Source of the DNA: Citrobacter rodentium NBRC 105723 = DSM 16636
Lineage (GTDB): Bacteria; Pseudomonadota; Gammaproteobacteria; Enterobacterales; Enterobacteriaceae
Direction of reading: 5' to 3'
DNA length: 64,000 nt
Assembly (NCBI RefSeq): GCF_021278985.1
Contig: NZ_CP082833.1
Location: 2,976,001 to 3,040,000 of the forward strand
Positions 27,201 through 35,977 of the stretch are shown here, in pieces (the stretch's first letter is position 1; every line of letters begins with the position of its first letter). The translations under genes were made by a program, and so were the position numbers. The notes under the pieces are model-generated. The model saw only the letters and a list, made by a program, of their open reading frames with translations. It was not told where the DNA came from and did not search any database.

Positions 27201-29205
27201 GACGCTGCCGATTGGCGATTTTAATGGCGAACTGCGGGTGATGGCGCAGGCGTGGACGGCGGAAGATTTTGGCAGCAATGAAAGTAAAACCATCGTTGCC
27301 GCGCCGGTTATTGCTGAGCTGAATATGCCACGCTTTATGGCCAGCGGCGACACCTCGCGTCTGGTGCTGGACGTCACTAATCTCACCGACCAGCCGCAGT
27401 CGCTGAAGGTCGACCTGCGCGCCAGCGGGCTTATCGAACTGATTGGCGAGCAGCCTGCGCCGCTCAACCTTGCGCCGGGCGTGCGCACCACGCTGTTTAT
27501 TCCCGTGCGGGCGAACGAGGGCTTTGGCGACGGCGAACTGCAGGCCATTCTCAGCGGGCTGTCGTTGCCGGACGAAGCGCCCGGCGAGCTGCACAAACAG
27601 TGGAAGATTGGCGTGCGTCCGGCATTCCCGGCGCAAACCGTGAATAGCGGCATTATGCTGCAGCCGGGTGAAAGCTGGTCAGCCCCCAGCGATGCGCTGG
27701 TTAATTTCTCACCGGCGACCACTCAGGGCCAACTGCTGTTCAGCGGTAAACCGCCGCTGAATCTGGCGCGCTATATACGCGAACTGAAGGCCTACCCGTA
27801 CGGCTGCCTTGAGCAAACCACCAGCGGTCTGTTCCCGTCGCTGTACACTAATGCCGCGCAGCTTAAAGCGCTGGGCATCGCCGGCGATAGCGACGAAAAA
27901 CGTCGCGCGGCGATAGAAACGGGGATCTCGCGTTTGTTGCAGATGCAGCGCGACAACGGCGGCTTTGCGCTGTGGGATAAAAACGGAGCGGAAGAATACT
28001 GGCTGACCGCCTACGCGATGGACTTCCTTGTCCGCGCCAGCGAACAGGGCTACAGCGTTCCGGCGGAAGGTATCAACCAGGGCAATGCGCGTCTGCTGCG
28101 CTATTTGCAGGATCCGGCCATGATGTCGATTCGCTACGCCGAAGATGCGCAGGCGAGCCGGTTTGCCGTCCAGGCCTACGCCGCGCTGGTGCTGGCGCGT
28201 CAGCAGAAAGCGCCGCTCGGCGCGCTGCGGGAAATCTGGGAGCGGCGCGATCGGGCGGCGTCCGGTTTACCGCTGCTCCAGCTGGGGATTGCCCTGAAAA
28301 ATATGGGCGATGCGACGCGCAGTGACGAAGCGATTACGCTGGCGCTGAATACGCCGCGTGACGATAAAGGTCAGTGGATGGCCGATTACGGCAGTCCGCT
28401 TCGCGATAATGCGCTGATGCTGGCGCTGCTGGAAGAGAACAAACTGAAGCCGGAAGCGCAGAACAGCCTGCTGAATACTCTTTCAGAACAGGCGTTTGGT
28501 CAGCGCTGGCTGTCAACGCAGGAAAACAATGCGCTGTTCCTCGCCGCCCGCACGTTGCAGACGTTGCCGGGGAGCTGGCAGGCGCAGACGACGCTTGACG
28601 CCCTGCCGTTAACGGGGAATAAAGCGCAAACCCGCAATCTGGACGCCGATCAGCTTGCCGCGCTGCAGGTGACCAACAGCGGCAGCCAGCCGATGTGGCT
28701 GCGTCTTGACGTCAGCGGCTATCCGCAGAGCGCGCCTGCTCCGGCCAGCAATGTGCTGAGCATTGAGCGCCATATTCTGGGTACGGACGGGCAGAGTAAG
28801 TCGCTGGAATCGCTGCGCAGCGGCGATCTGGTGCTGGTCTGGCTGGAGGTCAAAGCCAGCCAGAACGTGCCGGATGCGCTGGTGGTGGATCTGCTTCCCG
28901 CCGGACTGGAGCTTGAGAACCAGAATCTGGCTAACGGCAGCGCCAGTTTGCAGGAGAGCGGCAGTGAAGTGCAGAACCTGCTTAATCAGATGCAGCAGGC
29001 GGATATTCAGCATATCGAGTTTCGTGACGACCGCTTTGTCGCCGCCGTTGCGGTGAATGCAGGACAACCCGTGACGCTGGTCTATCTGGCGCGCGCGGTG
29101 ACGCCTGGCGCCTATCAGGTGCCGATGCCGCTGGTGGAGTCGATGTATGTGCCGCAATGGCGGGCTACCGGCGCGGCGGAAGATTTACTGATCGTTAAGC
29201 CGTAA
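24253..29205 (+). CDS. yfhM: YfhM, bacterial alpha-2-macroglobulin lipoprotein
   Basis: A 1650-residue periplasmic protease trap anchored to the inner membrane. A lipoprotein signal ends in lipobox LAGC with Cys18. A series of beta-sandwich (MG) domains spans roughly residues 50-1100; the thioester motif CLEQ (residues 1185-1188, context YPYGCLEQTTSG) lies in the alpha-helical TED domain, so the protein can covalently trap attacking proteases. It is 3 residues shorter than E. coli ECAM. The TAA stop directly abuts ATG of pbpC. In other bacteria this pair is thought to defend and repair the wall when the outer membrane is breached; here the partner gene is broken. Confidence 0.97.
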   Translation: MKHIRVAACMMLLALAGCDNNDNPTAAVKSDAPTAQTKTASPTTPAGTDPAQLQKLAQNSAGKPLTLLDISEVQLDGAATLVLTFSIPLDPEQDFARIVHVVDKKSGKVDGAWELSPNLKELRLRHLEPDRNLVVTVERDLRALNKAIFEINYEKALTTRDVHPSVGFASRGSLLPGNVVEGLPVMALNVNNVDVNFFRVKPESLAAFVSQWEYRSSLANWESDNLLKMADLVYTGRFDLNPARNTREKLLLPLRDIKPLQQAGVYVAVMTKAGQYEYSNAATLFTLSDIGVSAHRYQNRLDVFTQSLENGAAQQGVDVALLDEKGQTLAQASSDGKGHVQLENHKNAALLLARKEGQTTLLDLKLPALDLAEFDIAGAPGYSKQFFMFGPRYLYRPGETVILNGLLRDSDGKALPDQPVKLEVVKPDGQVIRTAVSQPENGLYRFNYPLDSGAPTGMWHIRANTGDNQTRMWDFHVEDFMPERMALNLSGQKTPLTPSEEVNFSVTGYYLYGAPANGNALQGQLFLRPLREAVPALPGFQFGDIAEENLSRTLDEVQLTLDEQGRGEVSFDSRWREVHSPLQVVLQASLLESGGRPVTRRAEQAIWPADTLPGIRPQFAARAVYDYRTDTTVNQPIVDEDSNATFDIVYTDAQGAKKAVSGLQVRLIRERRDYYWDWLENEGWQSRFDQKDLVEGEQTLDLQAEETGKVTFPVEWGAYRLEVKAPNDAVSSVRFWAGYSWQDNSDGGGAVRPDRVTLKLDKPAYRPGDTIKLHIAAPAAGKGYAMVESSDGPLWWQEIDVPAQGLDLSIPVDKSWNRHDLYLSTLVVRPGDKSRSATPKRAVGLLHLPTGDENRRLELALESPAKMRPNQPLTVKIKASRKNGALPKQVNVLVSAVDSGVLNITDYLTPDPWQAFFGQKRYGADIYDIYGQVIEGQGRLAALRFGGDGDELKRGGKPPVNHVNIVAQQAQPVTLNEQGEGTVTLPIGDFNGELRVMAQAWTAEDFGSNESKTIVAAPVIAELNMPRFMASGDTSRLVLDVTNLTDQPQSLKVDLRASGLIELIGEQPAPLNLAPGVRTTLFIPVRANEGFGDGELQAILSGLSLPDEAPGELHKQWKIGVRPAFPAQTVNSGIMLQPGESWSAPSDALVNFSPATTQGQLLFSGKPPLNLARYIRELKAYPYGCLEQTTSGLFPSLYTNAAQLKALGIAGDSDEKRRAAIETGISRLLQMQRDNGGFALWDKNGAEEYWLTAYAMDFLVRASEQGYSVPAEGINQGNARLLRYLQDPAMMSIRYAEDAQASRFAVQAYAALVLARQQKAPLGALREIWERRDRAASGLPLLQLGIALKNMGDATRSDEAITLALNTPRDDKGQWMADYGSPLRDNALMLALLEENKLKPEAQNSLLNTLSEQAFGQRWLSTQENNALFLAARTLQTLPGSWQAQTTLDALPLTGNKAQTRNLDADQLAALQVTNSGSQPMWLRLDVSGYPQSAPAPASNVLSIERHILGTDGQSKSLESLRSGDLVLVWLEVKASQNVPDALVVDLLPAGLELENQNLANGSASLQESGSEVQNLLNQMQQADIQHIEFRDDRFVAAVAVNAGQPVTLVYLARAVTPGAYQVPMPLVESMYVPQWRATGAAEDLLIVKP

Positions 29206-31508
29206 ATGGTTCGCTTGCGCGCCAAAAGCGGCGGCTGGCTCTGGCTGGCTGCCGCGTTTGTTGTCACTGTTCTGGCGGTTCTGGCGGCTGACAAAATCTG
29301 GCCGCTGCCGTTGCGGGAAGTGGAGCCTGCGCGCGTGGTAGTGGCCCATGACGGCACGCCGTTATGGCGCTTCGCCGATGCCGAGGGGATCTGGCGCTAT
29401 CCGGTGACCATTGAGGAGGTCTCTCCACGCTATCTTGAAGCGCTCATCCACTATGAAGACCGCTGGTTCTGGAAACATCCGGGCGTAAATCCGTTTTCAG
29501 TGCTACGCGCGGCCTGGCAGGATCTGACTGCCGGACGCGTTATCTCCGGCGGCAGTACGCTCACCATGCAGGTGGCGCGCCTGCTCGATCCGCATCCCCG
29601 CACTTTCGGCGGTAAGTTTCGTCAGCTGTGGCGCGCCTTTCAACTGGAGTGGCATCTCTCCAAACGTCAGATCCTGACGCTGTATCTCAACCGCGCGCCG
29701 TTTGGCGGCACCTTACAGGGCATTGGCGCGGCGAGCTGGGCCTATCTTGGTAAACCGCCTGCGCGGTTAAGTTACTCTGAAGCGGCTTTACTGGCGGTGT
29801 TGCCGCAGGCGCCGAGCCGTCTGCGCCCCGATCGCTGGCCGGAACGCGCGCAGGCCGCGCGGAACAAGGTGCTGGAACGGATGGCGACGCAGGGCGTATG
29901 GTCGCAAAAGCAGGTCAGGGAGTCGCGCGAAGAACCGATCTGGCTGGCGCCCCGACAAATGCCGCAGCTGGCGCCGCTGTTTTCGCGCATGATGCTGAAT
30001 AAAAGCAAAAGCGACAAAATCGTCACCACGCTTGATGCCGGGCTGCAACGCCAGCTTGAAGAACTGGCGGATAACTGGAAGGGCAGGCTGCCGGCGCGCA
30101 GTTCGCTGGCGATGATCGTCATCGATCATACGGATATGAGCGTGCGCGGCTGGGTGGGGTCGGCGGACCTGAACGACGATGCGCGCTTCGGGCATGTGGA
30201 TATGGTCAGCGCGATCCGATCGCCCGGATCGGTGCTGAAACCGTTTGTTTATGGCCTTGCGCTGGATGACGGATTGATTCATCCCGCCTCTTTATTACAG
30301 GACGTGCCGCGGAGAACCGGCGATTACCGGCCAGGTAATTTTGACAGCGGTTTTCATGGGCCGATCAGCATGAGCGAAGCGCTGATCAGATCGCTGAATT
30401 TGCCGGCGGTTCAGGTGCTGGAAGCTTACGGGCCAAAACGCTTTGCGGCGAAACTGCGCAATGCCGGTCTGCCGCTGTACCTGCCTACAGGCGCGGCGCC
30501 CAATCTGTCGCTGATACTGGGCGGCGCAGGGGCGCGGCTTGAAGATATGGCGGCGGCCTACAGCGCGTTCGCCCGTCACGGCAGGGCCGGGAAACTGCGC
30601 CTGCAGCCGGGCGATCCGCTCGTGGAGCGTCCTCTGTTCTCTGCGGGCGCGGCGTGGATTGTCCGGCGAATCATGGCGGACGAAGCGCAGCCGTTGCCGG
30701 ACAGCGCGTTGCGCCGCTGGCGTGGAAAACCGGCACCAGCTATGGCTATCGCGATGCCTGGGCTATCGGCCTGAATGGTCGTTACGTTATCGGAATCTGG
30801 ACGGGCAGGCCTGACGGTACGCCGGTCGCCGGTCAGTTTGGTTTTGCCAGCGCCATTCCGCTGCTCAACCAGGTGAATAATCTGCTGCTGGCCCGTGGCG
30901 CATCGCTGGTGGCGGATCCGCGGCCGCCATCGGTGACGCGCGGCACCATCTGCTGGCCGGGAGGCCAGGCGCTTCCCGCCGGGGATGCTAACTGTCGCCG
31001 CCGACTGGCAAGCTGGCTGCTGGAGGGCGCAGAGCCGCCGACGTTGCTGCTGCCGGAGCAGGAGGGAATTAACGGCATACGCTTCCCGGTCTGGCTGGAT
31101 GCGGCGGGAAATCGCGTCGCCGCCGACTGTCCGCAGGCGCGGGAGCAGACGTTGATCGTCTGGCCGCTGCCGCTGGAGCCGTGGCTGCCTCTCCAGGAAC
31201 GACGCGGCGCGCGACTTCCTGCGGCTTCGGCGAGCTGTCCGCCGCTGGGGCAGGATGCGCTCCTTCCGCTACAGCTTTCCGGCATTCGCGACGGCGCTAT
31301 CGTTAAGCGACTGCCGGGAAGCGCTGGCGCGAGCTTATCGATTCACAGTACGGGCGGGGCGGGAGCGCGCTGGTGGTTTCTTAATGGCGAACCGCTGGCG
31401 GAGCGTGGGGACAATATTACCCTGCGGCTGGAGGAAAAAAGAGCTTATCAACTGTTAGTGATGGATGAAGCGGGGCAGATTGCGACGGTGAATTTTAGCT
31501 TACTGTAA
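29206..31508 (+). pseudogene. pbpC: pbpC (penicillin-binding protein 1C), frameshifted
   Basis: Two overlapping frames together encode PBP1C. The first (29206-30774) gives 522 residues with an N-terminal membrane anchor, the complete GT51 glycosyltransferase (EDRWFWKHPGVN with Glu84; GGSTLTMQ 115-122) and the start of the transpeptidase domain (SPGSVLK, Ser342; later SLN). Homology then jumps at about 30706-30714 to another frame that carries LAWKTGTSYGY, the KTG motif, and the C-terminal PBP-C domain, ending at 31508. The product as read lacks KTG and the C-terminus, so transpeptidation is lost, though the glycosyltransferase could survive. Total length plus 10 bases equals 771 codons, exactly E. 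coli PbpC with its stop, which suggests a 10-base deletion. Confidence 0.9.
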
Positions 31509-31675
31509 GCCGGACAGGGCGTTTTCAGTGCTCTTCGGCCTCCAGCTTATGGGCATTGTTGCTAATACTCATCTTATTTTAAAAAAATGTTACCTTTATC
31601 CATAGGCAATAGTCTGCTTGCTCTTTATAATCCGCGCCAGGTAAACAACAACAGAACACTAATCAGAGGTTAATA

Positions 31676-32107
31676 ATGGCTATTGAACGTACTTTTTCCA
31701 TCATCAAGCCAAACGCGGTGGCAAAAAACGTTATTGGTAATATCTTTGCGCGCTTTGAAGCAGCAGGGTTCAAAATTGTCGGCACCAAAATGCTGCACCT
31801 GACCGTTGAGCAGGCGCGCGGTTTTTATGCCGAGCACGATGGCAAGCCGTTCTTTGATGGTCTGGTTGAGTTTATGACCTCCGGCCCGATCGTCGTTTCC
31901 GTACTGGAAAGCGAAAACGCGGTACAGCGTCATCGCGATCTGCTGGGCGCCACCAATCCGGCCAATGCGCTGGCAGGTACGCTGCGTGCTGACTACGCGG
32001 ACAGCTTTACTGAAAACGGCACCCACGGCTCCGATTCGCTGGAGTCGGCGAAACGTGAAATCGCCTTCTTCTTTGGCGAAGGCGAAGTGTGCGCTCGCAC
32101 ACGTTAA
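31676..32107 (+). CDS. ndk: Ndk, nucleoside diphosphate kinase
   Basis: A 143-residue NDP kinase balancing NTP and dNTP pools by ping-pong transfer through a phosphohistidine. The active His is in NGTHGSDS near residue 117; the N-terminus AIERTFSIIKPNAV is typical. Length equals E. coli Ndk. AGAGG lies 6 bases before ATG. A TATAAT at 31626-31631 upstream is a likely -10. The 167-base gap after pbpC also holds fragments resembling a decayed REP (near 31508-31540). Confidence 0.98.
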   Translation: MAIERTFSIIKPNAVAKNVIGNIFARFEAAGFKIVGTKMLHLTVEQARGFYAEHDGKPFFDGLVEFMTSGPIVVSVLESENAVQRHRDLLGATNPANALAGTLRADYADSFTENGTHGSDSLESAKREIAFFFGEGEVCARTR

Positions 32108-32180
32108 TTCTTCCGGGGATAATTTTTCTCTAAATGCCGCGTGCAAACGTGGCATCCTTGCGCCAGACTTTGTACAATGC

Positions 32181-32221
32181 AACGCCCCGGACGAGCCACT
32201 GCTTACCGGGGCGTTTCTTTT
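32181..32221 (+). terminator. Terminator after ndk
   Basis: A perfect 10-bp stem AACGCCCCGG/CCGGGGCGTT (32181-32190, 32206-32215) encloses 15 bases and runs into TTCTTTT. It lies between ndk and rlmN. Confidence 0.85.
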
Positions 32222-32268
32222 CAACCTCCCATGGGCCATAACGTGTAACAACGAGGCCGGAAAAAATT

Positions 32269-33435
32269 ATGTCTGAATTAGTTAACACCTCCGAAATCGT
32301 CACCCCTGCGGTTCCCAATAAAAATGGAAAAATCAACCTGTTGGATCTGAACCGTCAGCAGATGCGCGAATTCTTTAAAGAGATGGGCGAGAAGCCGTTT
32401 CGTGCCGATCAGGTGATGAAATGGATGTATCACTATTGCAGCGACAACTTTGATGAGATGACCGACATCAACAAAGTGCTGCGTAACAAGCTCAAAGAGG
32501 TGGCGGAGATCCGCGCGCCCGAAGTGGTTGAAGAGCAGCGCTCCTCCGATGGCACCATCAAATGGGCGATTGCCGTTGGCGATCAGCGCGTGGAAACGGT
32601 GTACATCCCGGAGGACGATCGCGCCACGCTGTGCGTCTCTTCACAGGTTGGCTGTGCGCTGGAGTGCAAGTTCTGTTCAACCGCCCAGCAGGGGTTTAAC
32701 CGCAACCTGCGCGTCTCCGAGATTATCGGCCAGGTATGGCGCGCGGCGAAAATTGTCGGCGCGGCGAAAGTCACCGGCCAGCGTCCGATCACCAACGTGG
32801 TGATGATGGGGATGGGCGAACCACTGCTCAACCTGACCAACGTCGTGCCGGCGATGGAAATCATGCTTGACGACTTCGGTTTCGGCCTGTCAAAACGTCG
32901 CGTTACCCTGTCGACTTCCGGCGTGGTGCCGGCGCTGGATAAATTGGGCGATATGATCGACGTCGCGCTGGCTATCTCGCTGCATGCGCCGAATGACGAA
33001 ATTCGTGACGAAATTGTCCCTATCAACAAGAAGTACAATATCGAAACCTTTCTCGCTGCGGTTCGCCGCTATCTGGAGAAATCCAACGCCAACCAGGGGC
33101 GCGTCACCATTGAATATGTCATGCTCGACCACGTTAATGACGGGACCGAACATGCGCATCAGCTGGCGGAGCTGCTGAAAGATACGCCATGCAAGATCAA
33201 CCTGATCCCGTGGAACCCGTTCCCGGGCGCGCCTTACGGACGTAGCTCCAACAGCCGTATCGATCGTTTCTCGAAGGTGCTGATGAGCTATGGTTTTACC
33301 ACCATTGTGCGTAAAACCCGCGGCGACGACATTGATGCCGCCTGCGGACAGCTGGCTGGCGACGTCATTGACCGCACCAAACGTACCCTGCGCAAACGCA
33401 TGCAGGGTGAGGCTATCGAGGTTAAAGCTATCTGA
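32269..33435 (+). CDS. rlmN: RlmN, dual-specificity RNA methyltransferase
   Basis: A 388-residue radical-SAM enzyme methylating C2 of A2503 in 23S rRNA and A37 in certain tRNAs. The cluster-binding CxxxCxxC is in VGCALECKFCSTAQQG near residue 129-136; the catalytic Cys that forms the methyl-carrier intermediate is in DDIDAACGQLAGD near 359. It is four residues longer than E. coli at the variable N-terminus (MSELVNTSEIVTPAVPNKNG) before the conserved KINLLDLNRQQMREFF. GAGGCCGGAAAAAATT precedes the ATG. Confidence 0.98.
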   Translation: MSELVNTSEIVTPAVPNKNGKINLLDLNRQQMREFFKEMGEKPFRADQVMKWMYHYCSDNFDEMTDINKVLRNKLKEVAEIRAPEVVEEQRSSDGTIKWAIAVGDQRVETVYIPEDDRATLCVSSQVGCALECKFCSTAQQGFNRNLRVSEIIGQVWRAAKIVGAAKVTGQRPITNVVMMGMGEPLLNLTNVVPAMEIMLDDFGFGLSKRRVTLSTSGVVPALDKLGDMIDVALAISLHAPNDEIRDEIVPINKKYNIETFLAAVRRYLEKSNANQGRVTIEYVMLDHVNDGTEHAHQLAELLKDTPCKINLIPWNPFPGAPYGRSSNSRIDRFSKVLMSYGFTTIVRKTRGDDIDAACGQLAGDVIDRTKRTLRKRMQGEAIEVKAI

Positions 33436-33723
33436 CTGGCAATGCGCCACTGCCCTTTTTTTGTGCAGTGGCGCAAGGTAATTCGAATGAGGGCGTTTCT
33501 TGTACTCCTGCGGTCAATAATAACGGTGCGTTTTTGTCGACTTTGAGGCAGTATGTACGACGCAACAAGCGTTTAGCCCTTGGGCCTGCGCTGTTTTTGT
33601 TAAGCGTAACCTGACAGGTTTATACTGTCTGACTAAGGTTAACTGACCAGATGTTTCGCGGTGTGGGTGAGCATTGTGACTCGCCGGCGCCAGAACCCAA
33701 ATTTTCACCAGCAGCTGTAGCGA

Positions 33724-34722
33724 ATGAATACTGAAGCCACTCACGACCAACATGAAGCACAATCCACCGGCGTTCGTCTGCGCAATGCCCGTGAACAACT
33801 CGGACTCAGCCAGCAGGCTGTCGCTGAGCGACTTTGCCTGAAGGTGTCTACCGTACGTGATATCGAAGAAGATAAGGCGCCAGCCGATCTCGCTTCAACC
33901 TTCCTGCGCGGTTACATCCGCTCTTATGCGCGTTTGGTGCATATCCCTGAAGAAGAATTGCTGCCGGGCCTGGAAAAGCAGGCGCCTGTCCGTGCCGCGA
34001 AGGTGGCGCCGATGCAGAGCTTCTCTTTAGGCAAACGCCGTAAAAAGCGCGATGGCTGGTTAATGACCTTTACCTGGCTGGTGCTGTTTGTGGTTGTCGG
34101 GCTGACGGGCGCCTGGTGGTGGCAAAACCATAAGGCCCAGCAGGAGGAGATCACCACGATGGCCGATCAAACCTCCGCCGAACTGAACGCGAACGGCGGC
34201 AATGGGCAGAGCGTCCCGCTGGATACCAGCGCCGCGGCAAGCCAGGATAATACGCCAGCCTCTACCGGTCCGGCTGAAACGGCGCAGACGCCAGCACCGA
34301 CGCCGACAGCACCTGCGGCCAGCGCGCAACAGAATGCGGTCGTTCCGCCTTCACAGGCTAACGTTGATACCGCGACGACAGCCCCGGCTACGCCAGCTCC
34401 TGCCGATGGCGCTACCGCGCTGCCAACCGACCCGGCCGGCACCACGACGCCTGCCGCCGATCCCAATGCGCTGGTGATGAACTTCACCGCCGACTGCTGG
34501 CTGGAAGTGACTGATGCGACCGGCAAAAAATTATTCAGCGGCATGCAGCGCAAAGATGGCAATTTAAACCTAACCGGCCAGGCGCCTTATAAGCTTAAAA
34601 TTGGCGCTCCGGCCGCGGTGCAGATCCAGTATCAAGGAAAACCTGTCGATCTGAGCCGTTTTATCAGAACTAACCAGGTTGCGCGTCTGACCCTGAATGC
34701 CGAACAATCACCGGCGCAGTGA
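33724..34722 (+). CDS. rodZ: RodZ, cytoskeletal membrane protein
   Basis: A 332-residue bitopic membrane protein that links MreB to the elongasome and maintains rod shape. The cytoplasmic N-terminus has a Cro/CI-type helix-turn-helix (about residues 17-80; LRNAREQLGLSQQAVAERL) that binds MreB. After the basic GKRRKKRD comes one transmembrane helix (about 111-133), a low-complexity Ala/Thr/Pro linker (about 175-245), and a periplasmic beta domain (VMNFTADCWLEVTDATG). It is a few residues shorter than E. coli RodZ, in the linker. It precedes ispG by 26 bases. Confidence 0.97.
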   Translation: MNTEATHDQHEAQSTGVRLRNAREQLGLSQQAVAERLCLKVSTVRDIEEDKAPADLASTFLRGYIRSYARLVHIPEEELLPGLEKQAPVRAAKVAPMQSFSLGKRRKKRDGWLMTFTWLVLFVVVGLTGAWWWQNHKAQQEEITTMADQTSAELNANGGNGQSVPLDTSAAASQDNTPASTGPAETAQTPAPTPTAPAASAQQNAVVPPSQANVDTATTAPATPAPADGATALPTDPAGTTTPAADPNALVMNFTADCWLEVTDATGKKLFSGMQRKDGNLNLTGQAPYKLKIGAPAAVQIQYQGKPVDLSRFIRTNQVARLTLNAEQSPAQ

Positions 34723-34748
34723 CAGACGAGTAACGCGGGAGATTTTTC

Positions 34749-35867
34749 ATGCATAACCAGGCTCCAATTCAACGTAGAAAATCAAAGCGTATTTACGTTG
34801 GGAATGTGCCGATTGGCGATGGCGCTCCCATCGCCGTACAGTCGATGACCAATACGCGGACGACGGACGTGGAAGCGACGGTCAATCAGATTAAAGCGCT
34901 GGAACGCGTCGGCGCTGATATCGTTCGCGTCTCCGTCCCCACGATGGATGCCGCAGAAGCGTTCAAACTGATCAAGCAACAGGTTTCTGTGCCGCTGGTG
35001 GCCGACATTCACTTCGACTACCGTATTGCGCTGAAAGTGGCGGAATACGGCGTCGACTGCCTGCGTATCAACCCCGGCAACATTGGTAATGAAGAGCGTA
35101 TCCGCATGGTGGTGGATTGCGCGCGCGACAAAAATATCCCTATCCGTATCGGCGTAAACGCCGGGTCGCTGGAAAAAGATCTGCAGGAAAAATATGGCGA
35201 ACCGACGCCGCAGGCGCTGCTGGAGTCAGCGATGCGCCATGTGGATCACCTCGATCGCCTGAATTTCGACCAGTTCAAGGTCAGCGTGAAAGCCTCCGAC
35301 GTCTTTCTTGCCGTTGAGTCTTATCGCCTGCTGGCGCGCCAGATTGAACAACCGCTGCATCTGGGGATTACCGAAGCCGGCGGCGCGCGCAGCGGCGCGG
35401 TGAAATCGGCGATTGGCCTCGGACTGCTGCTGTCCGAAGGGATTGGCGATACCCTGCGCGTCTCGCTGGCCGCCGATCCGGTGGAAGAGATCAAGGTCGG
35501 TTTTGATATTCTCAAATCCCTGCGCATTCGCTCGCGCGGCATCAACTTTATCGCCTGTCCGACCTGTTCACGCCAGGAGTTTGATGTGATCGGCACGGTG
35601 AACGCGCTGGAGCAGCGGCTGGAAGATATTATTACGCCAATGGATGTGTCGATCATCGGCTGCGTGGTTAACGGTCCGGGCGAAGCGCTGGTTTCCACCC
35701 TGGGCGTAACCGGCGGCAATAAGAAAAGTGGTCTGTATGAAGATGGCGTGCGGAAGGATCGTCTGGATAATAGCGATATGATTAACCAGCTTGAAGCCCG
35801 CATTCGCGCCAAAGCGACCATCCTCGATGAAGCGCAGCGCATTAACGTGCAGCAGGTTGAAAAATAA
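34749..35867 (+). CDS. ispG: IspG, HMBPP synthase
   Basis: A 372-residue [4Fe-4S] enzyme (GcpE) of the MEP isoprenoid pathway, converting methylerythritol cyclodiphosphate to hydroxymethylbutenyl diphosphate. The TIM-barrel N-terminus starts RRKSKRIYVGNVPIG; cluster ligands are in ACPTCSRQEF (about residues 270, 273) and SIIGCVVNGPGEA (about 305), with the fourth ligand Glu near 312. Same length as E. coli. It depends on the isc system encoded upstream for its cluster. It is probably co-transcribed with rodZ. Confidence 0.98.
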   Translation: MHNQAPIQRRKSKRIYVGNVPIGDGAPIAVQSMTNTRTTDVEATVNQIKALERVGADIVRVSVPTMDAAEAFKLIKQQVSVPLVADIHFDYRIALKVAEYGVDCLRINPGNIGNEERIRMVVDCARDKNIPIRIGVNAGSLEKDLQEKYGEPTPQALLESAMRHVDHLDRLNFDQFKVSVKASDVFLAVESYRLLARQIEQPLHLGITEAGGARSGAVKSAIGLGLLLSEGIGDTLRVSLAADPVEEIKVGFDILKSLRIRSRGINFIACPTCSRQEFDVIGTVNALEQRLEDIITPMDVSIIGCVVNGPGEALVSTLGVTGGNKKSGLYEDGVRKDRLDNSDMINQLEARIRAKATILDEAQRINVQQVEK

Positions 35868-35876
35868 TAACGTGAT

Positions 35877-35956
35877 GGGAAGCGCTTAGCTTCCCGTGTA
35901 TGATTGAACCCGCATGGCTCCCGTCTCGTTCGGGGAAGCGCTGAGGGTTCATTTTT
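35877..35956 (+). terminator. Two stem-loops after ispG
   Basis: The first hairpin is GGGAAGC/GCTTCCC (35877-35883, 35889-35895). The second is an outer stem TGAACCC/GGGTTCA (35905-35911, 35945-35951) with an inner GCTCCC/GGGGAAGC pairing, followed by TTTTTAT at 35952. The second is a terminator or attenuator ahead of hisS, whose GTG is 22 bases further on. Confidence 0.75.
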
Positions 35957-35977
35957 ATATTCAGAAAGAGAATAAAC

